DNA of 64,000 nt from Anolis sagrei (taxonomy: Eukaryota; Chordata; Lepidosauria; Squamata; Anolidae). The translations under genes were made by a program, and so were the position numbers. Of this stretch, positions 23,946 through 38,048 are shown piece after piece. The number at the start of each line of letters is the position of its first letter. Position 1 is the first letter of the stretch. The stretch covers positions 53,966,953 to 54,030,952 of the forward strand of contig NC_090021.1 of assembly GCF_037176765.1 (NCBI RefSeq), in the 5' to 3' direction. Below the pieces are notes generated by a model. It saw only the letters and a program-made list of their open reading frames with translations, did not search any database and was not told the DNA's origin.

Positions 23946-24511
23946 TCCAACATTCATTGAAAATATGGTAGGTAGCAATTAGCAACTTCATAAAAAATGG
24001 TTTCAGCTATATTTAGGAGACTGTCATACCAGCTTTATTTTCTTGACAATTGGAAAATGTAGGGAAAATGCTTAAATAACTACCTAGTGAAAAAGAAATT
24101 CATGCAAGAATGCACTGAAATATACAAACAATCGTGGGGAAAATGGTGGAACACATGTCTCTGTCAGTTTATTTTCATGGTGAAAATACTTTCAGGCGCA
24201 AATAACAAGAAAGTGCTTCCATTTATTTTGTTAATGACATTCTAATATTGGTTAACCCAGGAAATAAGACTGGAATGGAATATGTTGCCAGTATATGACT
24301 GGAATATATTGCCAGTATATTGTGACAAAACACTACACCAACATGAAAAGGATACAGTAGCAGCAGATACTATAGTTGGGTCTCTACATTTTAGATGTAG
24401 CTTTTGCAGATTTGATTAATATGATCTCTATAGGAATCTTTAGGTCTTCCAGCCCAACTCTTAGGTGAAAGCCCAACGGAAGATCAGCATAGAATAATAC
24501 TGGAGGATCAG

Positions 24512-24838
24512 AGCACAGCTTTCCAAACAGTGTGCTGTGACACATTGATGTGTCAGCTGCAGTGTAGGTATGTAGTGCGAACATAACAAGAAACTTCTGG
24601 GTCTATGTGAAATTAATGATCAATTATAAATATTTTATATATATAAATGAAAGATTTTCATGAGATACGTTGTGTCCCCATACATTTTGGTATAAAAATT
24701 TAGGCATGTTTTGATATCTCTTATAAAGGGTTGATTTAATTCCCAATTTGCTAGTAAAACTGAATTACTGAGTCATGAAAAGATTTATGTGTACAAAGAT
24801 GTGTCACCACCATGGAACGTTTGGAAAAGCGTTCACTC
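24512..24838. mobile_element. hAT-like DNA transposon remnant
   Basis: Ends CTTTCCAAACAGTGTG and CGTTTGGAAAAG form inverted repeats. GTGCTGTGACACATTGATGTG and AGATGTGTCACCACCATGG near the ends are typical of a common hAT family. Confidence 0.5.
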
Positions 24839-24839
24839 A

Positions 24840-26380
24840 GGTTATAAAAAGTGGGGTTTTTCTCACTTTTGCAGTGGTACCATGCTCTAACATCAGTAAA
24901 TGTGGAGGACTGACTGTACACAGTTTCAGATAGCTATACTGGATAAGTAGCTACTGCAAAAATTCAGAACTATATAGATAGATCAAACCTCCAATGAAAT
25001 TAGGATTATTTTAAAAACTTATTTCTTAAACAATAAAAAAGAGTTCTAGGGCTAGATCAGGTGATAACTTGAATGCTCCCCTATATGTAGTGAAGGAGGT
25101 GATGGGCAAACAGCTTGAAGGCAACTAATCGGCTCAGGGAGCCTGTGAAAGGGGGATGTAGACAGATAGGATATTTAAAAAAGAAGAGTGTCATACAGAG
25201 TTCTGAAGCTGATAGTATTTGAGATTTTAGAAAGAGAGTTGGTTTTGACAGAGTCAGAGCTGGATTGAGAGAAAGCCAATCAGAACAGAGAATTAACTAT
25301 GGTCTTGGGCCCCAAAATAAGTTAATATTATACTGTGCTACTGTGTTTTATAAATCTATTCTTACTATTGCTTTAAAACTGTCTCTAGCAAATCTGCATT
25401 GAAGTTGATCCATGCATTATACCACACCACAGGTTCACATTTAAGAGGTCAGCAATTGACTATTACTCAGGGAAAACTAATGTTCCAAAAGTACCCAACT
25501 ACCTTTTCAGAAAGGATCAGAAAAGCAAGAGAGGCAGATAATCATATATGCTTGAGGCTAGCCGAGTTCACAATTTCCCCTTCTACTGTTCCTCTCCGCC
25601 ATGTTCAGAGGAACTAAACATTCTCCATGTTCCTTGGCTCATTTCATCTTTGCTTTGGAGCCAGCATTTTAAAATCCTGTTTTTAGTCCAGCCTTGTTTT
25701 CCTCCTCACTCTCAAAAGCTTTTTTTGTATGTAATTCCGTGAATTATTCAAGAATTGTAGATCCCTTAAAAAATATTCTGACAACTAACCCGATGCTCTT
25801 AATATTCATGTTTTATCTGTGAGTTCTTGAACATGCAGTCTTATCTCTCTCATTCAGTCAATTATCTCATCTAATATATTTGAAGTGTTCAAACACAACC
25901 TTCCAGCTAGATAAGGAAGAAGCAGTATTTCCTGTTGAACTAATAGCAGTTTGCTGAGTGCTCAAGCCACTGTCACATATACCTATATAGGTGTTGTCTG
26001 TTAAATGTATTGTGTTGATTAACATGTGCAATTCCCAAGAAGTCAATATATTAGTGCAGCTCTTATAACAATACCATGACATCTTTTTAAGGACTAACAT
26101 ACTGGTAGCTATAATAAAGTCTTTTTTACTCTGAAGAATGCAATATTTAGTCATCCAAGATCTTAGAGGTAGATGGCTTTGAATACCAACTTGTAGGACT
26201 TTCTTCAAGAATTGGAGGAATTTTCTAACTTCTACATAAAACTAGGCAATTTGGTCTCAATTCAGTTTTCATATGTACACCATCTCAAGCCCTATCTCTG
26301 GATTTACTGAACATACAAGACTTTTCACTTCAATGCCTCATAAAAGTCTCATCTTCTCCCATCAGTACAACAGATAGGAC
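24840..26380 (-). other. CNST intron 1, no gene or repeat recognised
   Basis: AT-rich DNA; open frames are short and unlike any family I know. Confidence 0.45.
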
Positions 26381-26384
26381 TAAA

Positions 26385-26520
26385 TCAGGCATGGTCAAAC
26401 TTCGGCCCTCCAGGAATTTTGGACTTCAACTCCCACAATTTCTAACAGCCAGTAAGCTGGCCGGGATTTCTGGGAGTTGCAGTCCAAAATACCTGAAGAG
26501 TCAAAATTTACCCATGTCTG
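26385..26520. mobile_element. palindromic MITE ('ggacttcaactcccacaat' family)
   Basis: Arms TTTTGGACTTCAACTCCCAC and GGGAGTTGCAGTCCAAAAT pair across AACAGCCAGTAAGCTGG. The outer ends are GGCATGGTCAAAC and TTTACCCATGTC. This family recurs at 42530, 44598, 57165 and 60674. Confidence 0.7.
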
Positions 26521-27259
26521 TTCTAATTTAATACCTTGCAAAGGCATCTGATGTGGGGGAGAGGCAACCCCTTTCCCAAGTGCCAGGGAACAGCATCATA
26601 TTTGTCCACTAGTTACACTTGCTTTTTTCTCTCCTAACCACAAAACCCATGGATCCACTGGTTTGAGTGCCACTGGTTCAAACTGCTGCAAACCTGAGTT
26701 ATATTTGCACCAAGCATGGTCTTTTCTTTATGTCTTAAGATTGACACAGAATCCATGTGTAGACCATGGAGTTTACATCTACAAAAACATAGTGATGGAT
26801 GCCTACTTAGATCAAGGGTCTCAACCCCATTTTTGAGCGCAACATCAGCCTTATGCTTGCCTTCTAAGGGCTGCTGAATCCATAAACAGATAATCTATAT
26901 ATTTTCATATAGTTGTCAGTGCTCTTCAGTCTTCTTTACCCAATTTGGGGTCCACAGATGTTATTGAATGACAACTCCCATCAGTTTTGATTATCTGCCC
27001 TATGATTGGGAGATAATGGGAATTACAACCCAACAGCACTTGTGGCTTTGAAGATGGGGAAAAGTTAAAGAACATTTTAAAGTCAGACATCATAAGCCTT
27101 GTATCTAAATTCAAACCTCACTGTCCTGATTCAACAGAACAAAGTACAACTTTACAGATGTTCCTGTATCACAACTCCCATAAGCTCTAGTCATGATGTC
27201 TAATAATGAGGAACATAGAAGTTGCAGTCCAGCATTTGAGGGACCACATAAAATGACAT

Positions 27260-29290
27260 GGTGAGCCAGATTTGGCATTAAGTTTGACACATGTGACTTA
27301 AATGGATTAGAAGGGAACTAAGAAATTCAGGTAGGATTAGGCTATCAATGGCTATTGCTTTCACTATCAGGAACAGCATGCTTTTTAATATCAGCTGTTG
27401 GAGAACATGGGAGAGAGGGAGCTCTTATGTTCATGTCTTCCTTGAGAACTTCATTCAGCCTTGTGGTTGGTTATTGTGGGATCCATGCTTTTGGCTTGAT
27501 CCTGAAAAGCTTCCCTTTAGTGTTCTGCAATGCCAGCTATTGGAGTGCCATACAGCAGACAGCTATACGTTTTATGATTAGTTAATTATGATATAATAAA
27601 AAATGCAGGGGGCTGGAGAAATAATCAATTGTTGGGACCTGCCCTAGAGAAACGTCATAAGAAATGAATGCAGACTAATGCCTAGGTTACATTCTTGGTT
27701 TGTGATGTAAACTAAAACTGACATGAATGTGGGGAGCTAGTTCCATAGGGAATCACTAGAAACAAGACACTCTGTTGGCTTCTTCATCACGCAAAAACCA
27801 TAAAGGAAAATGATTTTTTTTAAAAAAAGAAAATGACAGTGTTGGAGTCACTGACCTACATTTTGTATCAGATGTCCCCTTTAGTTCAGTTGGCCTGGAG
27901 GGATTAGAATGTAGGCTGAGGTCACTTCCCTTTGGCCATGGGGACAACATTTAAACTCAATTAACAGCAGTAAAAGGAAGCACATCATCCAATACAAAAG
28001 GTGGCCAGTGAATCCAACACAATCACATTTTCTCTTTCTCCCCCCTGTATAGTGTTTTTAATATCTTTTGTCTGATGAAGAAGCCAGTGCATCTTTGAAA
28101 GCTTGCATGAACTGTTTAAGTGAATTTTATTGGTCAAAAATCCTTGGTGGTTTTGTTTTATTGGCAACAAAGACACCACTAAATATATTATAAATTCGAA
28201 CCTCTGGAAAATAGGAAGGGGATACTTAGGGTATCATCAGATTAACACTGTAGTTTTAGCTTAGAAAGTGTGACTTATACTAAGCAGCACTACAAATATT
28301 CACAAAAGCACACGAAGGAAACAGTACATATCAATATCTTACATGTGCAAAGGTTTCATAATAAAAACAATGCCATCTCCATAAAATCAAAGATAGTAGG
28401 CTTATTCAGCTATAAAGAAAGAAAAATCAAGAATTAATTCTCGGTGATGTTTTCTGCTAGGGACAGTGAAGAGGCTGGCAAAGAACGTTTGAAAACAAAT
28501 TCTCTTTCCAGACCTACTTTTCAACTGAGATAATTGCCACACAGTGCAGCTGCCCCGTGGTGCAGCCTCATTAGTAGAATCTCTCATCATGAGATTATTG
28601 TATTATGTACAATCTCATTAACAAGTACGTTCACTATCTCTTTAATCTAACCTCTCAGTTGTTTACATCAGCTGGATGCTTCTTCTTTACAAAAGAATGC
28701 GTTGAAATATAAATACTCTTCTGTAAACGGTTTAGTGAAGCTCCTGGTTTTCTCTGTGCTCATTTTTCTATTCTCTGTTCTCTCCTCGAGCATCATTCAA
28801 TATGTACAACAGCACCCAGAAACACATTTACTTCTTAGTTAATTCTGTAAAGCATGTTTTATCTATTTTATGACCCTCCAATCTTTTTTAACACCAAACT
28901 CTGATTAGGATTTATGCAGAAAGAAAAGCTACATGAAAACAGTCGCATATGATCTCACCCTACAATCTTTTTCTGATCCCAAAAACATATATTTATGAAA
29001 TTGCACTATGTTAATACTTAAAATCTCAGTGAAAAAAACCCCAGGGATATCATAAAGTATCTTATTAAAACTATTTAACAACCCGAGACAGACTATGGTT
29101 TAACAGTAAGTAATTAACCAGCTACCTAGTACTGAATCATTATTTAAGCCATATATTGCACATGGAATGTATTCATATTATTTTATATGAGGCCTCTACA
29201 TATTATCTTTGGTTGTTGCTTCTTACTTCAGATATCACACTCTCCCTTACAAGTCACTGGCTGATATGGAATGGTAATATAATTCTGTAA
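27260..29290 (-). other. CNST intron 1, no gene recognised
   Basis: Nothing codes convincingly. Just before it, 26960-27255 contains decayed pieces of palindromic MITEs (ACAACTCCCATCAG, GAAGTTGCAGTCCAGCA). Confidence 0.45.
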
Positions 29291-29295
29291 TCCTA

Positions 29296-29645
29296 TTATT
29301 ATTTATTATTATTATTTCATCTACTTATACCCCGCCCTTCTCACCCCGGGGGGGACTCAGGGCGGCTTACAGGGAAGGCACAATTAGATGCCCAAATCAC
29401 ACAACAAACAATACAAAATATAACAATTCAACAATTAAAATAAAACATCAATACCTAATAAAATCATAAAAACTATCTCATGTCAGAGTCCATATATCAG
29501 AGTCCATATATCCATTCCATTCCATTGTCCTTGTCTATCGACAGGTCCTTTAGTTAGTTGTCAGCATGGCCAAAAGCTTGGTCCCACATCCAGGTCTTTA
29601 GTTTTTTCCTAAACGATAGAAGGGAAGTCGTCGGGAATCCTATCG
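29296..29645 (-). mobile_element. L2-like LINE 3' end
   Basis: The (TTA)n tail, TACCCCGCCCTTCTCACCCC and GACTCAGGGCGGCTTACAGG are the family 3' end. It extends to TGGTCCCACATCCAGG and TTTTTTCCTAAACGATAG, the minus-strand coding C-terminus. Confidence 0.8.
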
Positions 29646-32600
29646 TCCATCTTCTTCCCTTCAGCAACAGGCTAGTCCCCAAATGTGCTGTAAACACTGA
29701 GCAGATAAGATTGTGGTAGGAAGAAGTAGTAGTACTTTAATCGGAAATATAAAGGGCAGTGTTCATCTGAGTGAGGTTAACATGTATGAACCTATTCTTA
29801 TTATTATCTGATGTAACATGATATGTTCTATTTGAATTAGATTATAAGCCTGTTCCCTACATGCTGAAGTTATGTAATTTTTCAGAGAGCAATCCTATCC
29901 AGTTATACTTGGAAAGAAGTTCCACTGTTTTCAAAGGGTTTTATTTCCTCCTAGATATACTTAGGATCTTGGCATGTAACTGTAATTTGCATTTGGTTAG
30001 GAAGTGGTGCATTCTCTGTCAATACTAAATTTGTCTGGGAAATGCTAAGAGTACATAAATTCACCAGGTTTTTCAGTTTAGTAAATCTTACTTTTTAATA
30101 ATTTCTCTGTCAAAACTTCCAATGTAACACAGGAAAATACTATGGTAGATTTGGTGTAGATGGGTGGTCTGATTCTGATGGCTCTCTGAAGGAAATTGAG
30201 ATTTATTTAAAGAAGATATATACTTATTCCTATCCATCATATGTTCTGGTGTCAGGATTTCTTGTAAACTTTTCAGGGGAATTCAGGAGGTTCCTACTGG
30301 GGATGTGCCCTCTCTACTAGCAGAGGAATATTTACCTCATTTTAACCTTCCTTAGAAAGTTCCCTGAGGGGATCACAACTGCATTGTTTGCTTGCAAATC
30401 TAATAGGATTTAGTTCTTTCTCACTACCAGTAAAATATTTCCTAATGCAAAGCAAATTAATATCATTTCAGTTTAACTTTGAATTTAGAAATACATATAT
30501 TTAGCATGAAGATGTCATTTTATCAATCTCTTTGTACTAATAAAGAAATGTTATTCTTCCCTGTGCCCCATATGGGACCAAATTCTAAGGTAAGAGTTCA
30601 TTTTATATACAGTAATTCTTAAGGTTATTTTTTTCCTTCAATAGGTATTATATTACAAATATGTTATATAAAGATTGCAGTATAAGTGATACTTGGCTGG
30701 ATGGAGAAAGAAGTTGTGTGCTTCTTTTTTTCTTCATCTCACATGTCCAGTTTCAGCAAAGCTATCATGGCTTCTGGAATTTAGGACACCTTTGCTGAAG
30801 CCAGATGTATAAGAAGTGAAGGAGCATGGGATAAAAAGATTATCCCCGTGCCAATAAATCTTTGGTTTGTTGGCAACAATCATAATAACAAGACAGAGCC
30901 ATAACCTCAGATCTTCTAATTTAGATGTTAGCAGAAGTTAGTTTGAGAAATCTGGCCTGGGTGTGCAAGACAAGGTAGAGTATGGGATTTTGAATGTCTG
31001 GGTAAGATTCAAGAGAGACAGAATCAAGAGGACACACCAAAACATGTACAGGAACAGATGGAATTGACACAAAAGTTGGACTGTTGCACATGTAAACTCT
31101 ACTGATAAAAATGGAATCGTATAGCAGAGTAAGTAAATGTGTGATAAATTATGTGGAGAAACAATGGAGAAACTAGGGAGTACTAAGAAATGTATGGCTT
31201 TAGAGCATTGGTCTTTCAACAGGTAGATAAGGGCCCATCCAGGATGGTTTGCAACATCAGCAGTACTGTCATGCAAGTATGAGATAAACACCCAGAAGTA
31301 AGTACCAAATTGACGTTTGGAATAAAAATATTCCTTATCTGAACAGGAAAGTGGTTCGGGGTTTACATTTCCAGTTCAGTTCAGGTCAAGTCACCAGTTT
31401 TGGGCCTCAAATGGCATTTTTTCCTGACAGTTCCTATACTTTATAATTACAGTAATGGTGTCTATATTGATGTAGTACTCAGCGCATTAAATAATCCTTA
31501 TTTATACAAAGTGAATACATTTCACAGTGTAACATTACTCTGAAATACTCACTTGTATTTCAGCCCCGATCAAAAGTTACAAGTCATTGTCTTTTCCCAA
31601 AATTATGGAAACAGAACAGATTCTAATTATTAATCTCTCCAACTTCCCACATTTTTTTAAAAAAACCCAAGCATTCAAATTCTTTAATATTAAATATATA
31701 CTGGGAATTTTATTGTTATCCCCTCCCCAAATTAAAGGAAAAACACTTACCATTTTCTTTTATGTTAAAATGGTTCTTCAAATGTATTGCAGGACAGAGA
31801 TGACTTTCTGTTTTAGTAAAAAAGTTTTACCCAAAATTATCTGGCATCTGGTCAAACCTGTGAAATAGAAAAGGGATTTAAAAGTAAACCAGTATGTATT
31901 TTAATAAAAGCCAATGCACATAATGAGTTTTTACTAGATGGGGAATACTAGACAACAAACCACCTGAAATTTAGAATTAGCAAAATGTTGTTATTGTAAA
32001 GCTTTGATACCTTATAAAGTTAGAAGATAAATATTCTTGATAAGCCATACTTACTCAGGCAAGGCCTTTGACTTTGTTCAGCTACAAAAAACATGTTTTT
32101 TAAAAACCAAACATCTTTTTCTTATGAATTTATGATTTATGAAGAACTAAAGCATCAGGATAATTGACACAAAGCCCAAAGTATGAACTTAGAAATTCAT
32201 TAACTACAATAGTCCTATGGGATTCTCTGTGTTTGTTTTTTAAATGTTGACATGATCACGGGCACAAGTGATCTCTGAAGACAGCAAAGATTTGAAACCT
32301 ATTTTGCTAGATATGCCTCTTTAAAATATCCCCAAACTAAATTCAGCAGACTTTCCTAAGTCTGCTGACTACAACCCTCCTTAATCAGGGTGGCCACTGG
32401 TCACCCTGATTACTACTATTATTATTTTAAACATTTTATTCTCATTTCCATACAGAATATCATCGGAACACGTGATGCATATTTCCAAGAACATATGGTC
32501 CAAATAGCTTATTAACACATTTATTCAAATAAAGCACATTACAAATGTGACCAAACATATTTTGAAAAAGCAAAGTAGGTCATACAGCTGAAATCTATAG

Positions 32601-33585
32601 AGCATTCTAGATTTTTCCCCCAAGAGCTTCGCATCTGAATAAAAAGACCAGCATACCACATCAGATACTCCTCTGGAAACTTCCACTAGTTTAAAAAGTA
32701 GTTTGCCATGTGGCACTGCAGCTTAAGCTGTTAATGATGCTGTTCAAGAAAAACAAATTCAAACCCTTTTAGGCACAGAAGAATAGCTGCCAGCATTCTT
32801 TGGATCTTAGCCCACAACTCTACTGAGCCAACCAAGGATAGTATAATCAGAGAAAGAAAAGTGGGGTTATGTTTTGGGAAATTTGATAGACCTTACAATC
32901 GAAGATCAAGCCTTGGGGAAAAAATGGTTAAAATCCAAATCTTATTTAGCCATAATTCATAGTAGGCATTTATATACACTTAATAGTTAAATATTATACA
33001 GAAGGTCTAGACCTTTTATACAATACAAAAGGAAGCACGGCTATTATACTTAAGAAGTTGAACAACTGGTTGGTACAGCTTCAACAATTACTACCATCCT
33101 TCTGCATTTAAAATGATAAATGTGTGTGCACTGTGTAATACCATAATTTAAATACACACAAAGGAAAAAAGGATGAAAAGTCAAACATGATTAATCTTCC
33201 TGCCCACTTAATGTTTCCAAGTTTGAACTGCAGCTTAGCTATTAAAGTAAATCATCATCTTACTAAGCCATAGGTGCATTAAATAGGAGTGCACACGATC
33301 TCCTAGATGAGACCTGCACATCTGTCTCTCTACATACACATTGCACAGAGATTTAAAAGAGATACACCATAACTGCCCCTACTTATTGTTTTACTTTTTA
33401 TCTTGTGGATTATCTTCTTGTTAGTTGTTGCCGAGTTGACTTTGATTTTGGCCACTCCATGAACAAGCGACCTCAAAGTCACTCTAACCTCAACCACCCT
33501 GCTCATGTCTTGCCAGATCCAGGTCATGGCGTCTTTGATTGAATCTATACATTTGGAATGATTTCCCCCCTCTTTTCTTGGCTTT
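29646..33585 (-). other. CNST intron 1, no gene recognised
   Basis: A decayed repeat may lie at 29884-29985 (CAATCCTATCCAGTTATACT). At 33420-33585 a piece resembling an uncharacterised squamate SINE-like repeat (CCACTCCATGAACAAGCGAC) abuts the next LINE. Otherwise there is no recognisable content. Confidence 0.4.
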
Positions 33586-33587
33586 AG

Positions 33588-34135
33588 GTGTAGAACACAT
33601 CTCACCACACTAAAACAGTGGACATGGCTCTTAATGAGACATGCTGCATTATCACAGGATGTCTATGCCCTACACCACTAGAGAAATTATAATGTTTGGC
33701 CAATATTGCACCACTTGACATTCGCCGAGAAGTAGCAGCCAATAATATAAGGACTAAGGCAGTGACATCTCTGGCCCATTTCCTGTTCAGATATCAGCCA
33801 GAACTCCAACACCTTAATTCAAGAAATAGTTGATACAGAGATACTCACAGGAACACCTCAGCAAGTGAGAATCCAAAAGTGGCAAGCTAAAACCTGGAAC
33901 CTAAAGCAATGGCTAATGCCAAAAGAGAGACTCCCCTCTGGGCACACAGAAGACAGGGAGACTTGGAAGGCACTGAACAAACTGCACTCTGGCACCATGA
34001 GATGCACACCAAGTGGCCAGCTACTGATCAAAGGACATTTAATACAATGCCAAGTTTTTTAAACTTCGTGTTTTTAAAATACATTACAACTGTACCCTTG
34101 GTTTGCTTCTGATACGATAAATAAATAAAATCGGT
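33588..34135 (+). mobile_element. I/Jockey-superfamily LINE 3' end
   Basis: Same family as 11010-11550: words for ALNETC and IITGCL, then REVAANN-like ACATTCGCCGAGAAGTAGC. The DRETWKALNKLHSGT frame and a GATAAATAAATAAAA tail follow. An internal piece of the C-terminal zinc knuckle is deleted relative to the 11 kb copy. Confidence 0.65.
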
Positions 34136-34139
34136 CCTG

Positions 34140-36350
34140 TTTTCATGAGTGGCGAGTTTCCTCCTGGACCACAGCCTAATTTGTATATTCATATTTTCCT
34201 TGATGTCATATTGATATTATTTAGGCAGACTTTGACTTATATTTTGAATTGTATTTACTTTATCTCTCCTTCCTATTAATGCAACCCCATTGCTTCTTAG
34301 AAATAACGTGTAATTATTTGACTAACTGACTCACTCTATGTACTGCAATGTTTACATGTTCCATTTCTAGGTCTACTATTTATTTACTATGTCTAGCTTC
34401 CCGATTCATAGTTCTTATACTCCCATGTTCCTAGAATGTGTTGTGATGTTTTGAACTTTCTTTTCAACATGTCAAAAGCTGAATATTCTTTTGGCTTGAG
34501 TGCAATTGCATATTTGGCCACCATGCTACTCATAGTTGTCCTCTGCATTGCACTACTAGTTTGTTGAGTTCCTTCCAACCTCCCCTGGCATTATCTTTTG
34601 TTTAATTTTGGATTATTTCGGCAAAGGGATTTCATGGTAAAAATATTAAAAAGAGTTTAGTGCACCTCTTTCTACACAGTACTAAGAAGTGCTACCATGG
34701 TGCTACTGCCATTGTCTTTGAGATCCTCCGACATTGTCCTGCTCCTCCTCCCCAATTCTGCTCCTTTTAAAGCCAATTCTTTTAAAAAGAAGAAAAAGTT
34801 ATGTAGAAAATCATGGGCCAATTAAGCACAACAAATATAGCAATCTAAATAGTTGGCAAGGACCTCTGAAGAGGAAGACAGGAATGTACTTATGTTCCAG
34901 CCACTGAGTCACCACACCTTACTGACCTATCTGGTTCTACTTAAATTCCTTATCCCTGAATTGACCTGGTAAAAAGGAAATGTCCCCAGAACAAGTATTT
35001 AAATAATCCTGAATACAGGTTCAAAGTAGTCAATATAGCATCGTAAATATCATCATAAAAGGTATTTGCTTCCTGAGCTATAGTATGACAATTCTAATCA
35101 CTGGACTCTAGTCTTATGGGACTTTTCTTTATGCCATGGGTTTAACTATAATTTAGATATAAACAAATTCCATTTACCATCTCTCCCTCCCTTGATGTTC
35201 CATGTTCTAAAAATTTCTTATACAGTCCTGGATATGATAAAACAACACACACACAAAATCGACCCTGACTTTCAACAAAACAAAATACTTCCAGCATGGG
35301 GAGTTTTAAAACTCACTTCAATTATAACACCTTCATCAAAACAAGAACAAAAACCAAACATGTGTATGTTCCATTGAGGCTAAACACTTGTACTTTAGAG
35401 TAAACACTTTTTGTGGTAGAAACATATAATACAGTTTGGGTTTAATAAAAATGAAATAAGTATATGTAACTATGTGAATACCCAACCGATTATCCTGACT
35501 ATCACCTAGAGGTGCTGAAGCTAGGCCTAGGATGCAATATCACCTGCTGCTCTCTGGTTGTAGAAGGAAGGTTGGATTCCAGGCTTTGGATTTCAGTGTA
35601 ACTACTTCTGAAAGCTGGCTGAACCAAGAGTTTCACTCTTCCTATAAGAGCCTCTACATTTCTAAGATGGGTGCAGAGGAGACAGTGGTGGTGAAGGGTT
35701 CCTTCTCTGGCCACCCACTTGGCTTATATGATGAACACAGAGGAGGGAAAAAGCATTCTGCCTCAGCCAGTCTTCTCTCTCATCCTGGTTGCCAATAGCT
35801 ACAATAGCTACCATGTATTTAAATTCAACACATGGTGAATACAAAAGACATGACTAAAGCACTGTTGTTATTTTTCCTCATGTGTTTTTTTTAATATGTG
35901 TTACTTAGATGGAAAGCATGCTCTCTGGTGAAAAAGCATGCAAGTGGCTGCTAGATGATAACATATAATTGCTGTTACACACTTCCTTCATCACAGCCCT
36001 GTTCAAGTAAAATGCTACAGATGCTTTTTGTGTAGATGTCTAACATCTGAGATCATCTCATCCTGGAGATCCAGTGCGTAACACCTGAGATCGCCTCAAG
36101 ACAGTGATCTGATATTAGGTTGGCAACAGTACTAGCTGATTTAGTATACTGCATTGGCTTTCACAAGTGTAAAAACTGGCTTAATACATGGGTAAGTAGA
36201 CCATAAGATTGAAAACCAACTTGCAACCACTAAGCCGACTGGAGTGCCTCGAGTCACTTTGCCTGAGACAGAAATCTAAAATGCCTAGAACCAAGATAAA
36301 TATTCCTACAGGATGACCAAAGAGTGTAATCAGAAAATAATTTTCTGTTA
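34140..36350 (-). other. CNST intron 1, no gene or clear repeat recognised
   Basis: Short unrelated open frames only; none has family resemblance. Confidence 0.4.
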
Positions 36351-36360
36351 TTCAGAAATG

Positions 36361-36530
36361 CAGGGCCCTTCCACACAGCCATATAACCCAGAATATCAAG
36401 GCAGAAAATTCCACATTATCTGCTTCGAACTGGCAGTGTGGGCAGGCCCTGTATCTAAATCCATACTACCATACATTCCAGTTCAAAGCATATAATGTGG
36501 GAATTAATTCAGCTGTGTGGAAGGGGACAT
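36361..36530. mobile_element. MITE ('ggcccttccacacagcc' family)
   Basis: Inverted ends GGCCCTTCCACACAGC and GCTGTGTGGAAGGGG, with inner pairs ATAACCCAGAATATCAAGGC and ATTCCAGTTCAAAGCA. It is one of at least eight copies in the window. Confidence 0.8.
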
Positions 36531-36804
36531 GGTAACATTTATACAGTCACACAATTACAAACAGCTCTTTGAAAGCAACCAAAAGGCTAGTGTAACTCTC
36601 AGTGAAAATAAATTTGCATTAGATCAGTACAGAGTTTATGGTATAGTATGGGGTGTATAGCATTAGGCTAATTTGTAACAGGAACTCCCAAGCAACCAGC
36701 AACTACATTAACGGGGCATCTGCAAATCCTTATGAGAGCTAGTTCAGTGAGAGTCCACCGAACTCCAAAGCCCCAAAATGTTCACTTGAGTGGCTGAGAC
36801 AGAG

Positions 36805-36955
36805 GGTCCTTCCACACAGCCATATAACCCAGAATATCAAGGCATAAAATCCCACAATATCTGCTTTGAACTGGGTAATCTGAGTACACACTGCCATATA
36901 TTCCAGTTCAAAGAAGAAAATGTGGGAGTTTATTCAGCTGTGTGGAAGGGGCCAC
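36805..36955. mobile_element. MITE, same family
   Basis: Complete-looking copy with ends GGTCCTTCCACACAGC and GCTGTGTGGAAGGGGCC and the standard interior (CTGCTTTGAACTGGG, ATATTCCAGTTCAAAG). Confidence 0.85.
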
Positions 36956-37129
36956 ACAAACTTGGTTTCACACACAACATTATTTTTAAAATAGCGTATG
37001 CATTGACAATAAAGTTTTGCTTATTCAAAATAAATGGGCTGGAAGAATGTGCAGTGTAACTGGCAAATTTAGACCCACAGAATGACTAGGCGATGCGATT
37101 GGAAAATGTTTAGTAATGAGATGCTGAGT

Positions 37130-37275
37130 ACTTATGTTTTTACTGGTTTTATATGGTTTTATATTATATGTTAATTGTTTTTAATAGTAATTTATGTTGT
37201 TGGGGGCATTGTCTTGAGTCGCCTTTGGGCTGAGAAAGGCAGTATATAAATACAGTAAGTAAATAAATAAATGTT
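37130..37275 (+). mobile_element. L2-like LINE 3' tail
   Basis: T-rich 3' UTR, then CTTGAGTCGCCTTTGGGCTG, GGCAGTATATAAATACAG and a (TAAA)n tail. Confidence 0.7.
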
Positions 37276-37559
37276 GGATAAGCAAAAATACTGAATAAGG
37301 CGGAATTAAGGAAAAGCTTATTAAACACCAAATTACGTTATGATTTTACAAATTAAGCACCAAAACATCATGTTTTACAACAAATTGACAGAATAAGCAG
37401 TTCAATACATGGTACTGTTATGTAGTAATTATTGTATTTACAAATTTAGCAACAAAACATTGCAATGTATTGAAATAGCTGTGGATCCGGGTGGGAGGCA
37501 GACTGCATTGGATAATACAGAATGTTGGATGAGCAAAGGTTGGATAAGCAAGACTCTGC

Positions 37560-38048
37560 TGTACACAGTCAGCTCACTTGTCCGAACGCATCTCCCTCTA
37601 TGTCCCCCCTTGCAGTTTAAGATCCTCCAGGGAGGCCCTGCTCTTGCTCCCGCCAGCGTCTCAAATACATCTGGCAGGGATGAGAGACAGGCCTTCTCGG
37701 TTGTGGCCCCCCACCTGTGGAACTCACTTCACACTGAGGTAAGATTGGCTCCATCCCTCCTGTCATTTAGGACGAAATTGAAGTTGTGGTTCTGGGACCG
37801 GATTTTTGGATAACAGACATTCGTAACACTTTGGACATGGAATTGGATATGGAATTGACCGGAATGATGATATGGCTAGTAATACTGTTTTTTTACTGTT
37901 TTAAAGAATGTTTTACTTATTGTATTAATTGTTATTATATCGCTCTGTTATATGTGGTGGCATTGAATTGCTGCGAAATGTAAGCTGTCCTGAGTCCCCC
38001 TTCGGGGGTTGAGAAGGAACGGGATAGAAATAATAATAATAATAATAA
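37560..38048 (+). mobile_element. L2-like LINE 3' end
   Basis: Frames encode AFSVVAPHLWNSLHTEVRLA and PSLLSFRTKLKLWFWDRIFG, the L2-like ORF2 C-terminus. The 3' UTR, TGTCCTGAGTCCCCCTTCGG and an (AATAAT)n tail follow. Confidence 0.85.

Noticed and set aside
35532-35798. 88-codon open frame
   Set aside because: No family resemblance, no splice support; within expectation for chance in 64 kb.
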